Positions 36,201-47,424 of a stretch of DNA of 64,000 bases are shown here, in pieces (the stretch's first letter is position 1; the number at the start of each line of letters is the position of its first letter). The position numbers and the translations under genes were made by a program. The DNA is taken from positions 35,528,501-35,592,500 of the forward strand of contig OY727094.1 of assembly GCA_963402885.1 (NCBI GenBank), given 5' to 3'. Below the pieces are notes generated by a model, which did not search any database, was not told the DNA's origin, and was given only the letters and a program-made list of their open reading frames with translations. This DNA is from Antedon bifida (lineage: Eukaryota > Echinodermata > Crinoidea > Comatulida > Antedonidae).

Positions 36201-39200
36201 AGAATCTAACTGGAAATTATACCCAAGCGCTTAATTTTTGTTGAAATCCAGTACATTGTCAAAACCTTGATTTCACCTCTTGAAGTTGAAAATTGTTTTT
36301 AATGTCAAGGATATATATTTTAGATTAATTTTCTCATAAAATCTATCAGAATATTACGACTTTTAGAAATAATCATCGGGAATTATTTTCACCATGATTA
36401 GTACGCAACTATCTAACTACCTAATGCAGTATTTATAACGCTCAATTATTTTGTATTCATTAAGTACGTCATGCAACATGTACTTGAAATTGCCAAGATA
36501 GATAAGTATTGCTTTATGATGAGATTGAAAAACAAGACATCTATTAAAATTGTAATACAGCTTTATTCTTAGTTTAATATTTCAACACCTGGCTTAGAAA
36601 TATCTATCAACTTTTCTGAGTTTATATTCAGATTATGGTAAACTTATCATACGGTATAACCAATACCAAAATGATAATCTCAAGATAACTTTAAAGTTAC
36701 GTAATTCTGCATCCTCTATAAAAAGGACGGTGGTTGAGCTTGATTTGGTTTATTTTGATGCCATATAAGAAAAAAGCACATGTAAAAGCGGACCAAAAAG
36801 GCAATTATTAATTTGCATGGTACATCCCTCTAAATCCCCAAATTGGGATTTACAATCCTGAGGATTACCCGCAAACATAACCTAATTCAAATCCGTCTCC
36901 CTTCTAGATATACACCAATGTGTTATGTTCTATTACACGAATATGGACCGTTGAGTAGTATGTATTATATTGCAATGTCTTTAAATGTTTTTTAACTTTT
37001 ATTGAAAGGTGCATCTCCTGTCAGAACACTTTCATCGTCACCAAGATCAGATTCTCGAGTTGAACAAGAAATAAATGAACAATTTCCAAGACATTTATCA
37101 AACGATGATTCGGTGAGTAACTTTTTGAACAAAATAGAAGCAGTACGAAAAGGAGTATTTTTACTAAAAACAGGAAAAATTAATAAATTTAAAAAAAAAT
37201 TTTAGTTTGGTAGGAAACTTGTAGAAATTATTATTTAGATTAATATTTTTTTATTTTGAAGATGAAACATCGTAGAATTGAACTTCTCACAAAGCGAGTA
37301 AGAGCAAGTTCTCTAACAGAAGCATCTGACGCCGTCGATCCGGGTACGTTACGTACAATGCTGTCTCGCCTGTCGTATCACGACCGACGGAAATCGTCCA
37401 GCCCTACACATGTCTCACGCACGCGACCGAAATCAGAAACGGATCGTCGCCCACCGAAACTATCATTTCTGAAACAAGAAGAGCAGCTTAGCATTGAGCT
37501 AGGCCCAATGAGTCCTGTTTGGGATAACTTTCTAGAGGGCGGGCGTAACGATTTTAACTTTGATGTCGATCTTGAAAAGGGACTTGACGAATCGTGGATA
37601 CTCGATGGGGATAATCTAATAGATATTAAAGCGCGGTCGACAATGTGTTCACTTACTATCTATGGGCTATTTTGTGGTAAATCAATTGAATGTCACGTGC
37701 CATTTGATATACGCAAGTTATTATGTAGAGGAGCAAGGGTGCAAAATGAAGATGAAGACGTCTGGGAGGACACTATTCACCAACTTGCCGCAAAAACCCT
37801 GATAAAGGACTTGGAACTATTAGAAATGCAAGCAATTCGAGATGAAGGTAAATATAAGCTTCAACTTTGAACTATTTTAGCGCCCGTGGTTGGGCCACCC
37901 GATCACAAATAATGTCATTTATATTGGGCTATGTTTTGTGAACTGAACATTTCTAAAACAGGTAAACCCTTTCTAAAAGTGCAAATTTGAAGATGTTAAA
38001 AAGAAGTTTTCGATTGAGAACTATAATGAAAGCAAATTTAACTACTAAATAAAACTATCTTTCTAAACATTCTAAAATAACTACCTTTCATATGAGTATA
38101 GACCTATAATAAACATGATATTAGCAAATGCTCTGATTTCTTACAAAAGTTTCAAGAACAAGTCTGAGTGACATGCCAAGTGATGAGGCTTTCAAACTTC
38201 ACACAAAAGTGGTTGACGTCAGCCAGTCTGCCAACGTCATCTCCAAACATACGGCTTTCATATCAGTCGACCAAGAGACGGATGAACCGCTTCCATGCTT
38301 GGTACAGGTAAGCATCCCCTCCACACACACACACAATCCCAACCCCTCTACTTTCAAACCCACCTCCCAGATCAATTAACACTCCATGTCTGATTTAAAC
38401 CAAACCCAACTTAAAACTGTTTAATCATCTTAATATCCTACAAGCCTGACTCCATTAAATGTTTAAACAGCAACAAAAACAACTTTGTTACACTTTTACA
38501 TGTTGCCACTGTCATTTAAATTCTTGTAATAATAATAATTAGAATAACAACGTGTTCGCCTTCCTCAATAGGTACAATCAAACTCTAAAGCACTGAAGCA
38601 ATGTTCTGCCAAAAGGCACTCAATGCAGCAAAGTCATTCCAGTGGATTTGGAGGAAAGTTTTCAAATTCATTCACAGAATCTGAAGACGATGCATTCTCA
38701 TCAGGCTATGGTAAGTCTAATTGTCTATCATCGTAATACAACTATTGTTTCCCAATAAAAAGAACATCATTATTAATAGCTACTACTTGATTCGAGTAAG
38801 ACAGAACTAATGATGTGTCTACAAACTATTAAACACATTTTCCAGAAAAAAAAACTTAAAATATCAGATCATACACAAATAAAAAGTGTATTGATGCATA
38901 ATATGAAAATTCATATCTCATTAAATAGTCTATAATTATATAGATGATGATATAGTCTAATGATGAGAATAGTTTCTCGAAACATGTCACATTTTAAGGC
39001 AGTTTGCCTTTTTATTAAATGCCTCCTCGCAATAGTCATTTTAACTCTATAATTAGCCTATATGTTCTGATTTAAAGTAATAGTGCAGTGTATTTAATAG
39101 ATGTAGCATTCAGCACATTAATCTCATCACAGTTTACTTATACTTTCCATTTATCTAAAATTGTATTTCATCAATAAATAAAACCGAATTTATGTTCTAT

Positions 39201-42200
39201 TAATAGAGACGGGTGTAATTCCACTAAACAATGCGCATGCGCAGTGGTTTATTAGTTAGTAGTATAGTATAGTTTAGTTTCGACTGCACTTAGAAATAAT
39301 CGTTTTATTCGAACAGTAAACGAAATACAGTTGTTTGTTTCTTTAGATTTAGTTACTAGATCATATTATTAGCGATACAAAAAAGCCCGAACCCCTTCTT
39401 TAAATCTTGGAAATGTTATCAACGTATACTGTAATAATAAAAATGGAAGAATTTAGGTCAAGCTTGGTTTTGTTTATAGAAAGAATTTTAAAGCATTTTT
39501 ATTGGATTTTTTATTAATAAAAATAAATGTTACTACATTTGCATTTTGATATTAATTTATACACGCTGAAATGCATAGCAAATAATTATTAATGACAACA
39601 TGTAGCACGTATTATCTGTACTGGAATGTTTACAATATTAATGACGTCATTAAACTATAATGACGTCACTCACAAAACACTATGACGCCACTTCTAACCG
39701 TCTGTCAAAACATCATTTGAATTAATTCGAAATTAAATTTAAAAAAAATCATCATTACTTTTTCAAGTGGTAATCACATCTCAATTTAGATATACTTTTT
39801 AGTACGGCTTTAAGTAGCGTCATTTCGCCAGTGACATCACACATACTGCACGTCACAAAGTATACACGTGCGTACAAACACGGATACGAATTAACGCCGG
39901 GTGTACGCACGCGTAAACTTTGTTTCTGCCGTCTCACGTGGAAATGACTTATTTCCAGTGTTAGTTTGATTCACGGTGTTTTCGTCTTGTTTTTAAATAG
40001 TTTGATGTTTTTACTATCTATTCTTTCCTGATAATAGTCTTGACTTGGATATCAGGCTTCGAAGTAGAAGGTATGCATGATATAAATTGAACTTCAATAG
40101 TTGCACGTAGCATGTTATTCTGCATTTTGCTTGTCTAATTTATGTTGTACGCACACATTATACGCCATGTATTTTTGCGCGAGGAATGTCGTTGCACAAT
40201 GCATGGTGGGAAGAAATTTAGGGCAGAAAGTAAGCAACAAATCCCGTAAACACAATGCGCGTACGTGCCTCCATTTCCTTCCCATCATGCGTCCCGCACG
40301 CTATTTATTTGCAATCAACCTAATTATTAGATTACTTCATATCTGTCTATTTTAGTTTCAATTGAAAATAGAATACATATTATTATAATCATAACGAATA
40401 TAATTCTTACGAATATGTAAATATAAACATTGATAATGATTTTGAAAACAAATTATTAGTTTGTTATTATTACAAGAAAGCGGTATATAAATATCTGATT
40501 AAATAGTCAACGATAATGCAAAATGAAATAATTAAAACGTTATTAACAATACTAATATAAAAACGTCAATGATGTATTCATATTTTCAATTTAAGCCAAA
40601 ATAATTGTTTTAGTAAGTAGTTTGAGTGCGTTAGTCACCGCTGTTCTTCAATTTGGTGTGCTTTCTATCCTACTAAACTCTCTATGCTAATTAAACTTTT
40701 ATAGTTATATTTAATTACATTGCAAAATTAGAAAAAACAATTATTAAAAAAGGTATATATCAAAAAATGTAGTAGCTTAATTATGAGTTGATTGTGTAGA
40801 ATAATCAGAGATTATACCGCCCCCTATAATATGTTACTTTACACAACCGCATTCGGCGCTATAACACAGACCTATCATACGGGTTGCTAATCTTCCTTTA
40901 TATTATGGTGAGGTTACATTCCATCGCTAAAGCTCTGTCTACACTATCAAACTTTATGTGAAAAAAAGTGTGATGTGCCCAAATATGGTAGTGATGCTTA
41001 TATATGATATTGATATGGTAGTGATATGACATCATCATGTCCATATGGGCACATTTTTTTGTCACATAAAGTTTGATAGTGTAGACAGAGTTTTACACAC
41101 AAGCACCCTAAGCCAACATTGTACCGCCTAAGTCAGACATAATTCAATAGATTAAATTATCCGCGATAAAACCAGACAATATGGAAATATCTGTAGGCAT
41201 ATACCACTTCTGTTCCTTAAATATTTACCGAATTTTTGAACGTTTAGCATTATTTTTTTTGCGGTGGGCAACATATAACCACAAATCATCTGGAAAAATT
41301 AGGCCTTAATGTAATTGAAATCTTACATAATGTTGTCAGTTTGCCCTACATTAGTACCGTTTTTTTTACCACAAATTATTTTTCAGAAACTGAAAGTTCT
41401 GCAAATTTATTTCATCAAAGGCATGTTGTTTCTTATGACTAACAACATACTCTTGTATATTATGTATTATCTTATCGTGCTAAGATTTCTATCAGCGTGC
41501 ATTTTGTGTTCCCTTACATAGGTCGGCCTCCTAGTCCAGTCGGCTCTACAATATCAGAACCAGTACGCTGGAACGGAGCCTACGTATCCCAAAAAGGTCA
41601 TATATATGACCTGGCAACATCTAATAGTGAGTCATATGCTCTTTTCTGTTTGTATATCATAGTACTTAACAAAACTAGTTGAGCAATCATCTATTCTAAT
41701 GCTATTCAATGTTCATTAGTTGTCTATGTTATTGTCAATAATAATGAGAAATGAATTAATTCATGTTATATGCTGCTAAAGTCACATTTGTTCCGTTTTC
41801 GTTGCAACATTAAAAACGACATTATAACAAAAATAAGTATTGTTGCGAAACTTTTTACAAATTGTCACGTAGTACATTGACGTGAGCTAAGAATGGTGAA
41901 TGAACACTCCAATAGAACCAAACCTAACTATCTATTGTATATGTATTTTATAAATTTGTATCGTTGTCTATGTGGACGGTTGGAAAGAACAACCACGTGT
42001 TGGATAAATAAAGTTGATCTTGAAAGCTTTCTTAACGATGTAAACGGAACAAATGAATGCTTAATATATATAGCAACACATTCCTCTGCTTCGCACTATT
42101 CTCTATCCATGGAGTAAACAATATCATTGTATTTTTTCCTCCATGCTCTAACTTTGCTCTCATAAACATTATTTTTTTAAATAGTACGATTACTATAATA

Positions 42201-43981
42201 CAAACTTATATTAGATTTGGGAAAGTATATATTTATTGTATAACTGCTTGTAGAGAGAGATTATCAGTATCGATTTACCGATAACATTTCCAAAGAATAA
42301 TTAAATTGACATTAGTTTTATTGATTTACAAAATCTTCATAGATTGTACAAAATCTTCATAGATTGTTAGATTGTTAGATGTAACAGATCAATGCACTAT
42401 ATTTTTATTTACTTATTGCACACGTGACGTCATACAAGATTGAAATACATTGTTAGTAAAGGTCATTTTACATACGAGCGGTAACGGTAAGCGGCAAAAA
42501 CCGCGTAGCTTGTTCTACGTAGAATCTGTATCTATCATGAGCGGTAACCGCCCGTCCGGTCCGCGTTGTGTGTAAATGGTCATATGGAATAACATAAATG
42601 TTATAATTTTTTTACCGTTACCATCCGTCTTTGTTATATTGGTTAATTACAGCTAAGAAGCAGAGCGGTATAAGGCCCAGAGTATTATGTTTCACGGATG
42701 ATGTTATAATAATATTTGAAACCGGTTATTGTGGAATACACTATGCTATACGATTGTAGTCATTGATGATAAACTAGGCTAGAAAAATATAAAGATGATT
42801 TTGTCTGCTGCTCGAACCCACAATATATCGTTTATCTTAATTCAAACGTGTTATTTATACGTGTGAATTGATTCAAATCATGGAAGTATCATCTTCAAAA
42901 CAATTATATATTACAACACATTTGTGTATCATTATTTGACATAGTTGACGTCATTTTGTGAATGGTCATTTGGTGAATGGTCATTTTGTGAATGGTCATT
43001 TGGTGAATGGTCATTTGGTGAATGGTCATTTTATGTTGAACTACATCATTCCTCTAATTTGTCTTATGAATCAGAAATTACAAACTTGCATGTAAAACAC
43101 GTTCTAGTTATTTGTAGCATGAGCATTGCCTCTTGCATGTCGACAATAGAACAATATTGTAATTAACGACTCATATAAACATGTGTATATACATTTTACC
43201 GTCTGAGACTGTTTCTTCTTTTACAGAGTCGTTGTACAGGCCGATTTCAAGCATAAACATACCATTACCAAGACCGAAGTTTGCCAATATTAGCGCTAAA
43301 CTAGGAAAGATTCGCCGACGCCTTGGTACACCGACTAAACGCCCGATATTCGCAAATATACAAAACACACGCGCGCGTACAGCGAGCCTTGAATGCGTCG
43401 AGCTGTTTTCGTTAGTTGAGCAACAACTGGCCTGTGGAGCTTGGAACTTAAATGCAAATCTTGCAGATATAATGGAGATTCCACTTGAAAAACTAAGAAA
43501 CGCGTCGCCACTGTGTATGGTAGAAAGTCGATTGGAGTGCGAATGCCCGCACGATACATTCACAACAGATGGTGCTGATCTGCACGATTCCGTATTTGGA
43601 AATGAGATTCGCACTTCTGATAGTGGTTACAAGTCTTTTATATCGGCAAATACGTCACCAGATGGAGGGAACTCTTTACTCATGTTAGGATCTGGTATTC
43701 AGTCAAAGAATGCCACAGGACCGGTTTCCGATCCAACGTCGCCCAACTCTGTTGAGTCTGGTGGCGTGTTTGTGCCCGATTTAGAATTGGAACAGCGATT
43801 GTGGGGTACTGCCTTAGCTGTCATTTGGCTACATCATAGTTGTTCTAATCTAAAAGCTGAATGGGATTTGATTTATCATAAGGCTCATCGATGGTTAGCC
43901 AATCAACGACTTCCAATGGGGTATGACGTACCTGCTTTGAAAGCTGCCGCTTACCAGGTATATTTACTACTTAAAAGGTAA
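33266..43981 (+). CDS. VWA5B1/VWA5B2: VWA5B1/VWA5B2-family protein (VIT and vWA domains)
   Basis: Coding exons, phase-checked: 33266-34707, 35081-35195, 35612-35936, 37009-37112, 37262-37847, 38150-38307, 38572-38710, 41522-41626, 43227-43981 (TAA), about 1242 aa, close to the vertebrate paralogues. The ATG at 33266 is chosen because MPGL begins the family's proteins; a 5' UTR acceptor lies at 33195. The VIT domain occupies roughly residues 8-140. A vWA domain follows from about 355 to 520. Then come a Ser-rich middle, and the characteristic C-terminal block LWGTALAVIWLHHSC..EW...HRWLANQRLP...LKAAAYQVYLLLK. There is no signal peptide or membrane segment, so it is probably intracellular. Function is poorly known. 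The MIDAS Asp is Asn here (residue 360). An alternative last exon may exist at 46294. Confidence 0.9.
34325..35195 (+). other. VWA5B von Willebrand A domain with altered MIDAS
   Basis: The strand-one sequence GEFVFVVNRSSSM holds the position of the MIDAS DxSxS motif, but the Asp is Asn (AAC at 34343-34345, residue 360), giving N-R-S-S-S. Downstream are LGGNNPDLHTAL (the Thr-loop region) and VFIITDGG (the conserved Asp-Gly). The domain continues into the next exon with VHVIGVG and ends in the VGRGTAVMI block. The fold is intact; metal binding may be weakened. Confidence 0.82.
34875..35110 (+). repeat. Tandem duplication covering an intron end and exon start of VWA5B
   Basis: The segment around 34880-35000 is repeated at about 35020-35120. 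Both copies contain 'tataaatgcgt.aaataacc', a T-rich tract, TAG and then GGTGCACGTTATAGGTGTT. Only the second copy (exon start 35081) stays open and reaches a donor (35195). The first, starting at 34954, meets TAG after about 20 codons and has no donor, so it is a decoy acceptor. Confidence 0.85.
35960..36103. mobile_element. MITE family A copy in VWA5B intron
   Basis: 'taagctctat' at left and 'aaagtgtgatagtacatacg' plus 'acagagctt' at right are eroded ends; the core 'atgtccatatatgggcac' is typical. It starts about 23 bp after the exon ending 35936. Confidence 0.7.
38711..41521 (+). other. Large VWA5B intron
   Basis: A 2.8-kb intron, AT-rich, holding one family A MITE near its 3' end. CpG-containing stretches at about 39640-39960 and 40090-40300 carry no supportable exon. 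Confidence 0.5.
40929..41095. mobile_element. MITE family A copy in VWA5B intron
   Basis: Ends AGCTCTGTCTACACTATCAA and TTTGATAGTGTAGACAGAG are near-perfect inverted repeats with the 'gacatcatcatgtccatatg' core. It lies in the large intron 38711-41521. Confidence 0.85.
42463..42590. mobile_element. Small MITE-like element in VWA5B intron
   Basis: Left 'aaggtcattttacatacgag' and right 'gtgtgtaaatggtcatatgg' are imperfect inverted ends, with GC-rich inner parts (gcggtaacggtaagcgg / gagcggtaaccgcccg). Family not recognised. Confidence 0.5.
42951..43032. repeat. 17-bp minisatellite x5
   Basis: Five copies of 'tcatt(t/g)(t/g)gtgaatgg' lie in the last VWA5B intron, about 195 bp before the acceptor of the final exon. 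Confidence 0.9.
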
Positions 43982-44355
43982 CGTGGTTATTAATGTTCTT
44001 GTGACGTCAGATAATACGATGATATAGAGCGTATAAAACAATCTGCGCATGTCTATACACAGATCTGTATTGATATCTTTGATGACTACGCGCACTTTTA
44101 CATTTTCGTAAACGACGTCGTGAACGCTTACGTAACGACATTCAGTTTGTATGTGTGAGAAGAAATTACTTTCAATTGTCGAAGATAAATCCCAAAAAAC
44201 ATGTCATTAAACATTTGAAGTTCACACATGTGCTTGTAAATGTTTAAAATGAATTGTATTATTTATTATCAACTTAAATGTGTTATTGTATATGTATTGG
44301 TAGCAATGTTTAGTTTTCCTGAAATCATAACGCGTTGGCAAAGTATTTCTACTTT

Positions 44356-44520
44356 AAGCTTGGTTCCCACTAGGACGCAACTTAAGGACGTAGACGCAAT
44401 GCAAGCGAGTTGACCAATCACACGCGATTGTTCGAATAATCTATCCCGGCCTTGTGATTGGTCAAATCACTTTACGTTGCGGTACGTCCTTGCGGTGCGT
44501 CGCTAGTGGGAACAAGTTTA
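44356..44520. mobile_element. MITE family B, well-preserved copy with TTA flanks
   Basis: AGCTTGGTTCCCACTAGGAC at left mirrors 'gctagtgggaacaagt' at right, each bounded by TTA. The interior pair GAGTTGACCAATCACACGCG / TTGTGATTGGTCAAATCAC is also inverted, so the whole element folds into a hairpin. Confidence 0.85.
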
Positions 44521-44527
44521 AGTGTGC

Positions 44528-44664
44528 TTGCTCCTGCCTGTGTGAAATCAAACCTGCGATGTTTGCAGCACTATTGCGTCGTTGGTTCCCACTTGTGATT
44601 ACGCAATACAGCACTTTGCGTCGATAGGTCGTTGCGTTGCGTAGCTAATGGGAACCACGCTTAC
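44528..44664. mobile_element. Family B-related remnant, uninterrupted version
   Basis: 'gtgaaatcaaacctgcgatg', 'ttcccacttgtgattacgca' and 'gctaatgggaaccacgctta' recur at 45795-45974, where the same sequence carries an insertion. Confidence 0.7.
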
Positions 44665-45281
44665 ATTTTGTTGGGTAATATGACGTACTAATCAACATTG
44701 TAACCAATGTTTCCAAATTATAAACACAATTTCAAACAAAACAAATTCACTGCGTGTCTGTACAATCATGTTTCCATAGAAACGCGTTAACGTCGTTATG
44801 ATTTGAAGATTGATATCAAATGTTGACTAGTTTTAGCTAATTTATTGATTAAATTACAGACTTTGTTGTTTGTTTAATATAACTACATTAATATAAAAGT
44901 GATATAATAAAATGAATGAAATGAAATATATTATTTTGATGACAATTGCAACATATTCAATTAATGTGTGTATGAGTTGGAGTGAGTGACAGGTTTGGCA
45001 ACCGAACCCAATGTATTGTATAGAATATTGTAGTGGTACAGACTAGTTAGACTTATAGGATCCAAAGACAAAACAATGATTAAACAAGGGAGAGTAACGC
45101 TACGGTACATAAAAAAGACACATTTTCCCCTGATTACGTCAAATTCAGAAAACGTTTAAAGTAATTACATAGATTACAATGCTAGACTTTGTGTTTATTG
45201 TTGATATTTTAATATTAGTTATTATAGAAGTATTATTCATGTAAATAAGGAAACGTGTGCAATTGAACAAATTAAATATAA

Positions 45282-45606
45282 AGCTTGATTCCCACTAGAG
45301 AGATAACGCAATGACGTAGACGAAACGTGAGCAGGTGGAACAAGCGACAGTTTGAATAATCCATCGCTTGTGATTGGTCAAGTCACTTACGTTGCGTTTC
45401 GTCTTTAAGCGTGGTTCCCACTAGCGACGCAACGCAAGAACGTAACGCAACGCAAGTGAATTGACCAATCACAAGCGATGGCTTATTCGCTTGTGATTGC
45501 TAACTGTCTATAACTTCGCTTGTCATTGGTTAAAACGCTTGCGTTGCGTTTACGTCCTTGCGTTACGTTCTAGTGGGAACCAAGTTTTAGTGAGAACCAC
45601 GCTTAA
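45282..45606. mobile_element. Cluster of two or three adjoining family B MITEs
   Basis: A copy at 45282-45412 is directly followed by another at 45413-45606. Each has the 'ttcccactag' ends and the CAATCACAAGCGATGG / CTTGTGATTGGTCAA interior. The second contains an extra internal 'cttgtcattggttaaaacgc' segment. Confidence 0.8.
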
Positions 45607-45640
45607 CACGCAAACCTACACACTGATTTGGTGTGTAGCT

Positions 45641-45974
45641 TAATGCTTCCTTCTCACTAAAGACGTAACTCAAGAACGTAACGATTTGACCAATCACAAG
45701 CTATGGATTATAAAAATGTCGTTTGTCTTTGGTCCACTAACGCTTGGGTTCTCCCAACGTAAGAAAATGCTCTTCTAATAATTGTGTTTGCCCCCGCCTG
45801 CGTGAAATCAAACCTACGATGTTTGCAACACTCTGTTGCGTCGTCGGTTCCCACTTGTGATTACGAAATACAGTACTTTGCGTCAATAAGATAACATAAT
45901 AAGATTTATAAAGCGCACATATCCACAAAGTGCTCAATACGTCGCTGCGTTGCGTTCTAGTGGGAACCACGCTT
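45641..45974. mobile_element. Family B remnants with nested retroelement-like insertion
   Basis: 45641-45760 is a left-hand fragment. 45795-45974 matches 44528-44664 except for about 53 extra bases (45885-45937), the reverse complement of the CR1/L2-like tail seen at 2828-2889. The insertion therefore came after the duplication. Confidence 0.7.
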
Positions 45975-46293
45975 AAACCAGCGTTTGAGTCTACATTCTT
46001 GCGTTGCGTCTCTACAGAAACAATCTTTAGAACTAAATATATAGTAGATGCTTTGTATTAGCAAAATGTTATTCTACTTATACTCTGTAATGGAATAGAG
46101 TTTATTTATTATCCGTATTTATAGCAATATTATACATTTTAGTACATTACCTAATGTATTACGTAACTGTTCTAATTAACCATTGCGGTAACAACATTAT
46201 TTAGATAATAAAATCCTTTAAACTATTATAAAGAAGTGAAATAAATATGAAATAGTCTACAATGGTAATGTTTGTGTGTTTTTTTATCTTCAG

Positions 46294-46313
46294 ATTTGAT
46301 TAATCAAAATAAA
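46294..46313 (+). other. Candidate alternative VWA5B last exon with poly(A) signal
   Basis: A T-rich tract and CAG at 46291-46293 precede A-TTT-GAT-TAA. Joining from AAAAG|GTAACG at 43977 would replace the final Arg-stop by Arg-Phe-Asp-stop in frame. AATAAA follows at 46308-46313, and a GT-rich stretch (about 46342-46360) lies beyond it, as at a real 3' end. The simpler reading is the stop at 43979-43981. Confidence 0.3.
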
Positions 46314-47424
46314 TGAAGTAACACTCTCACTGATTGAAATATGTAGTGTTGGTGTTTATGCGATGGGTCGACTACTACCTCTTCTGGGACACCTCTATTA
46401 AGGGGACGGGGAGACTAAGATCTGAGTGTGCCAAAATGGTTGATTCAATCCTATCACACCAACCCATATATCGTAATAATTACGTTTTCACTGGCAAAAC
46501 GTTGGCTGATAAAGTTTAATTTCTTGAGATCAGATCATTTTTAGTGGTCATTGTGGAATATTCATTTTTTGGTTTCAGTGGACACCCTTATTAAGGGGAC
46601 ACTTTGCTGGGTCTTGAAATTGCTCTACTGTAAATATTTTGTAACCTCTTCTCCAGAATACAGACACGTACAGTATACACTTCTGTATTCGTAACAACTA
46701 CGTCATCATTTATTAGTAACAACTACGTCATCATGGAGGCGCAGAAATTTTGTTTCTTATTGTATTGATAAAACTTAAAGAAATTCAATATGTTCACTTC
46801 AATTCAATAGCTTTATAATTCAATTATACAATAATCATTATCAATACAATTAAATTTATTTCCATTTAAAATTGCTAATGGAATTATTCAGCAAAATATA
46901 ATAAAATGTATGGAAAAGATAGTGAAGCCAAATACCATGAAAACAACAAGGGGACCAACAGAAAAACAATGTACGGAAAAAAAACAAAGACAGCATACAA
47001 AGTATTGTGAATTATTAAATTATATTTGTATTACTATATATTGCAAAATGTCCACAAGAAGTACGCCACCCTATCTACTCTACATTTTGCTTTAATTCAA
47101 TAAACTCAATAAAATTTAATTTTAGTCGATTAAATTAAGAAGTTTCATATAATTTAAAACAAAATGTTTCTTTTTACCAAACGTTATATAAATATCGAAT
47201 ATCATATTTGGAACTGTAATTTGAGACACTCTTGTTAAACATTTTAAATGGACAAAACTCAAGCTTGGATTTCCACTAAAAGAAAGTGTATTCGTAATAA
47301 TTGTCAGATGAACTACAGTACAGAATGGTTGAAGTATATAGCAGTACTGCATCGTCAAATAAGAGATGAATTACAGTACAGCATCGTTAAATTAACTACA
47401 ATACTACATTCTACATCGTCTGAA

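Noticed and set aside
43171-43614. Antisense 147-codon open frame over the last VWA5B exon
   Set aside because: Shadow of the coding exon; no family motif, and the + strand product matches the VWA5B C-terminus.
47248-47424. Upstream in-frame ATG for the receptor
   Set aside because: It would put 59 mostly polar residues before the hydrophobic signal sequence; the ATG at 47425 places the signal peptide at the N-terminus.
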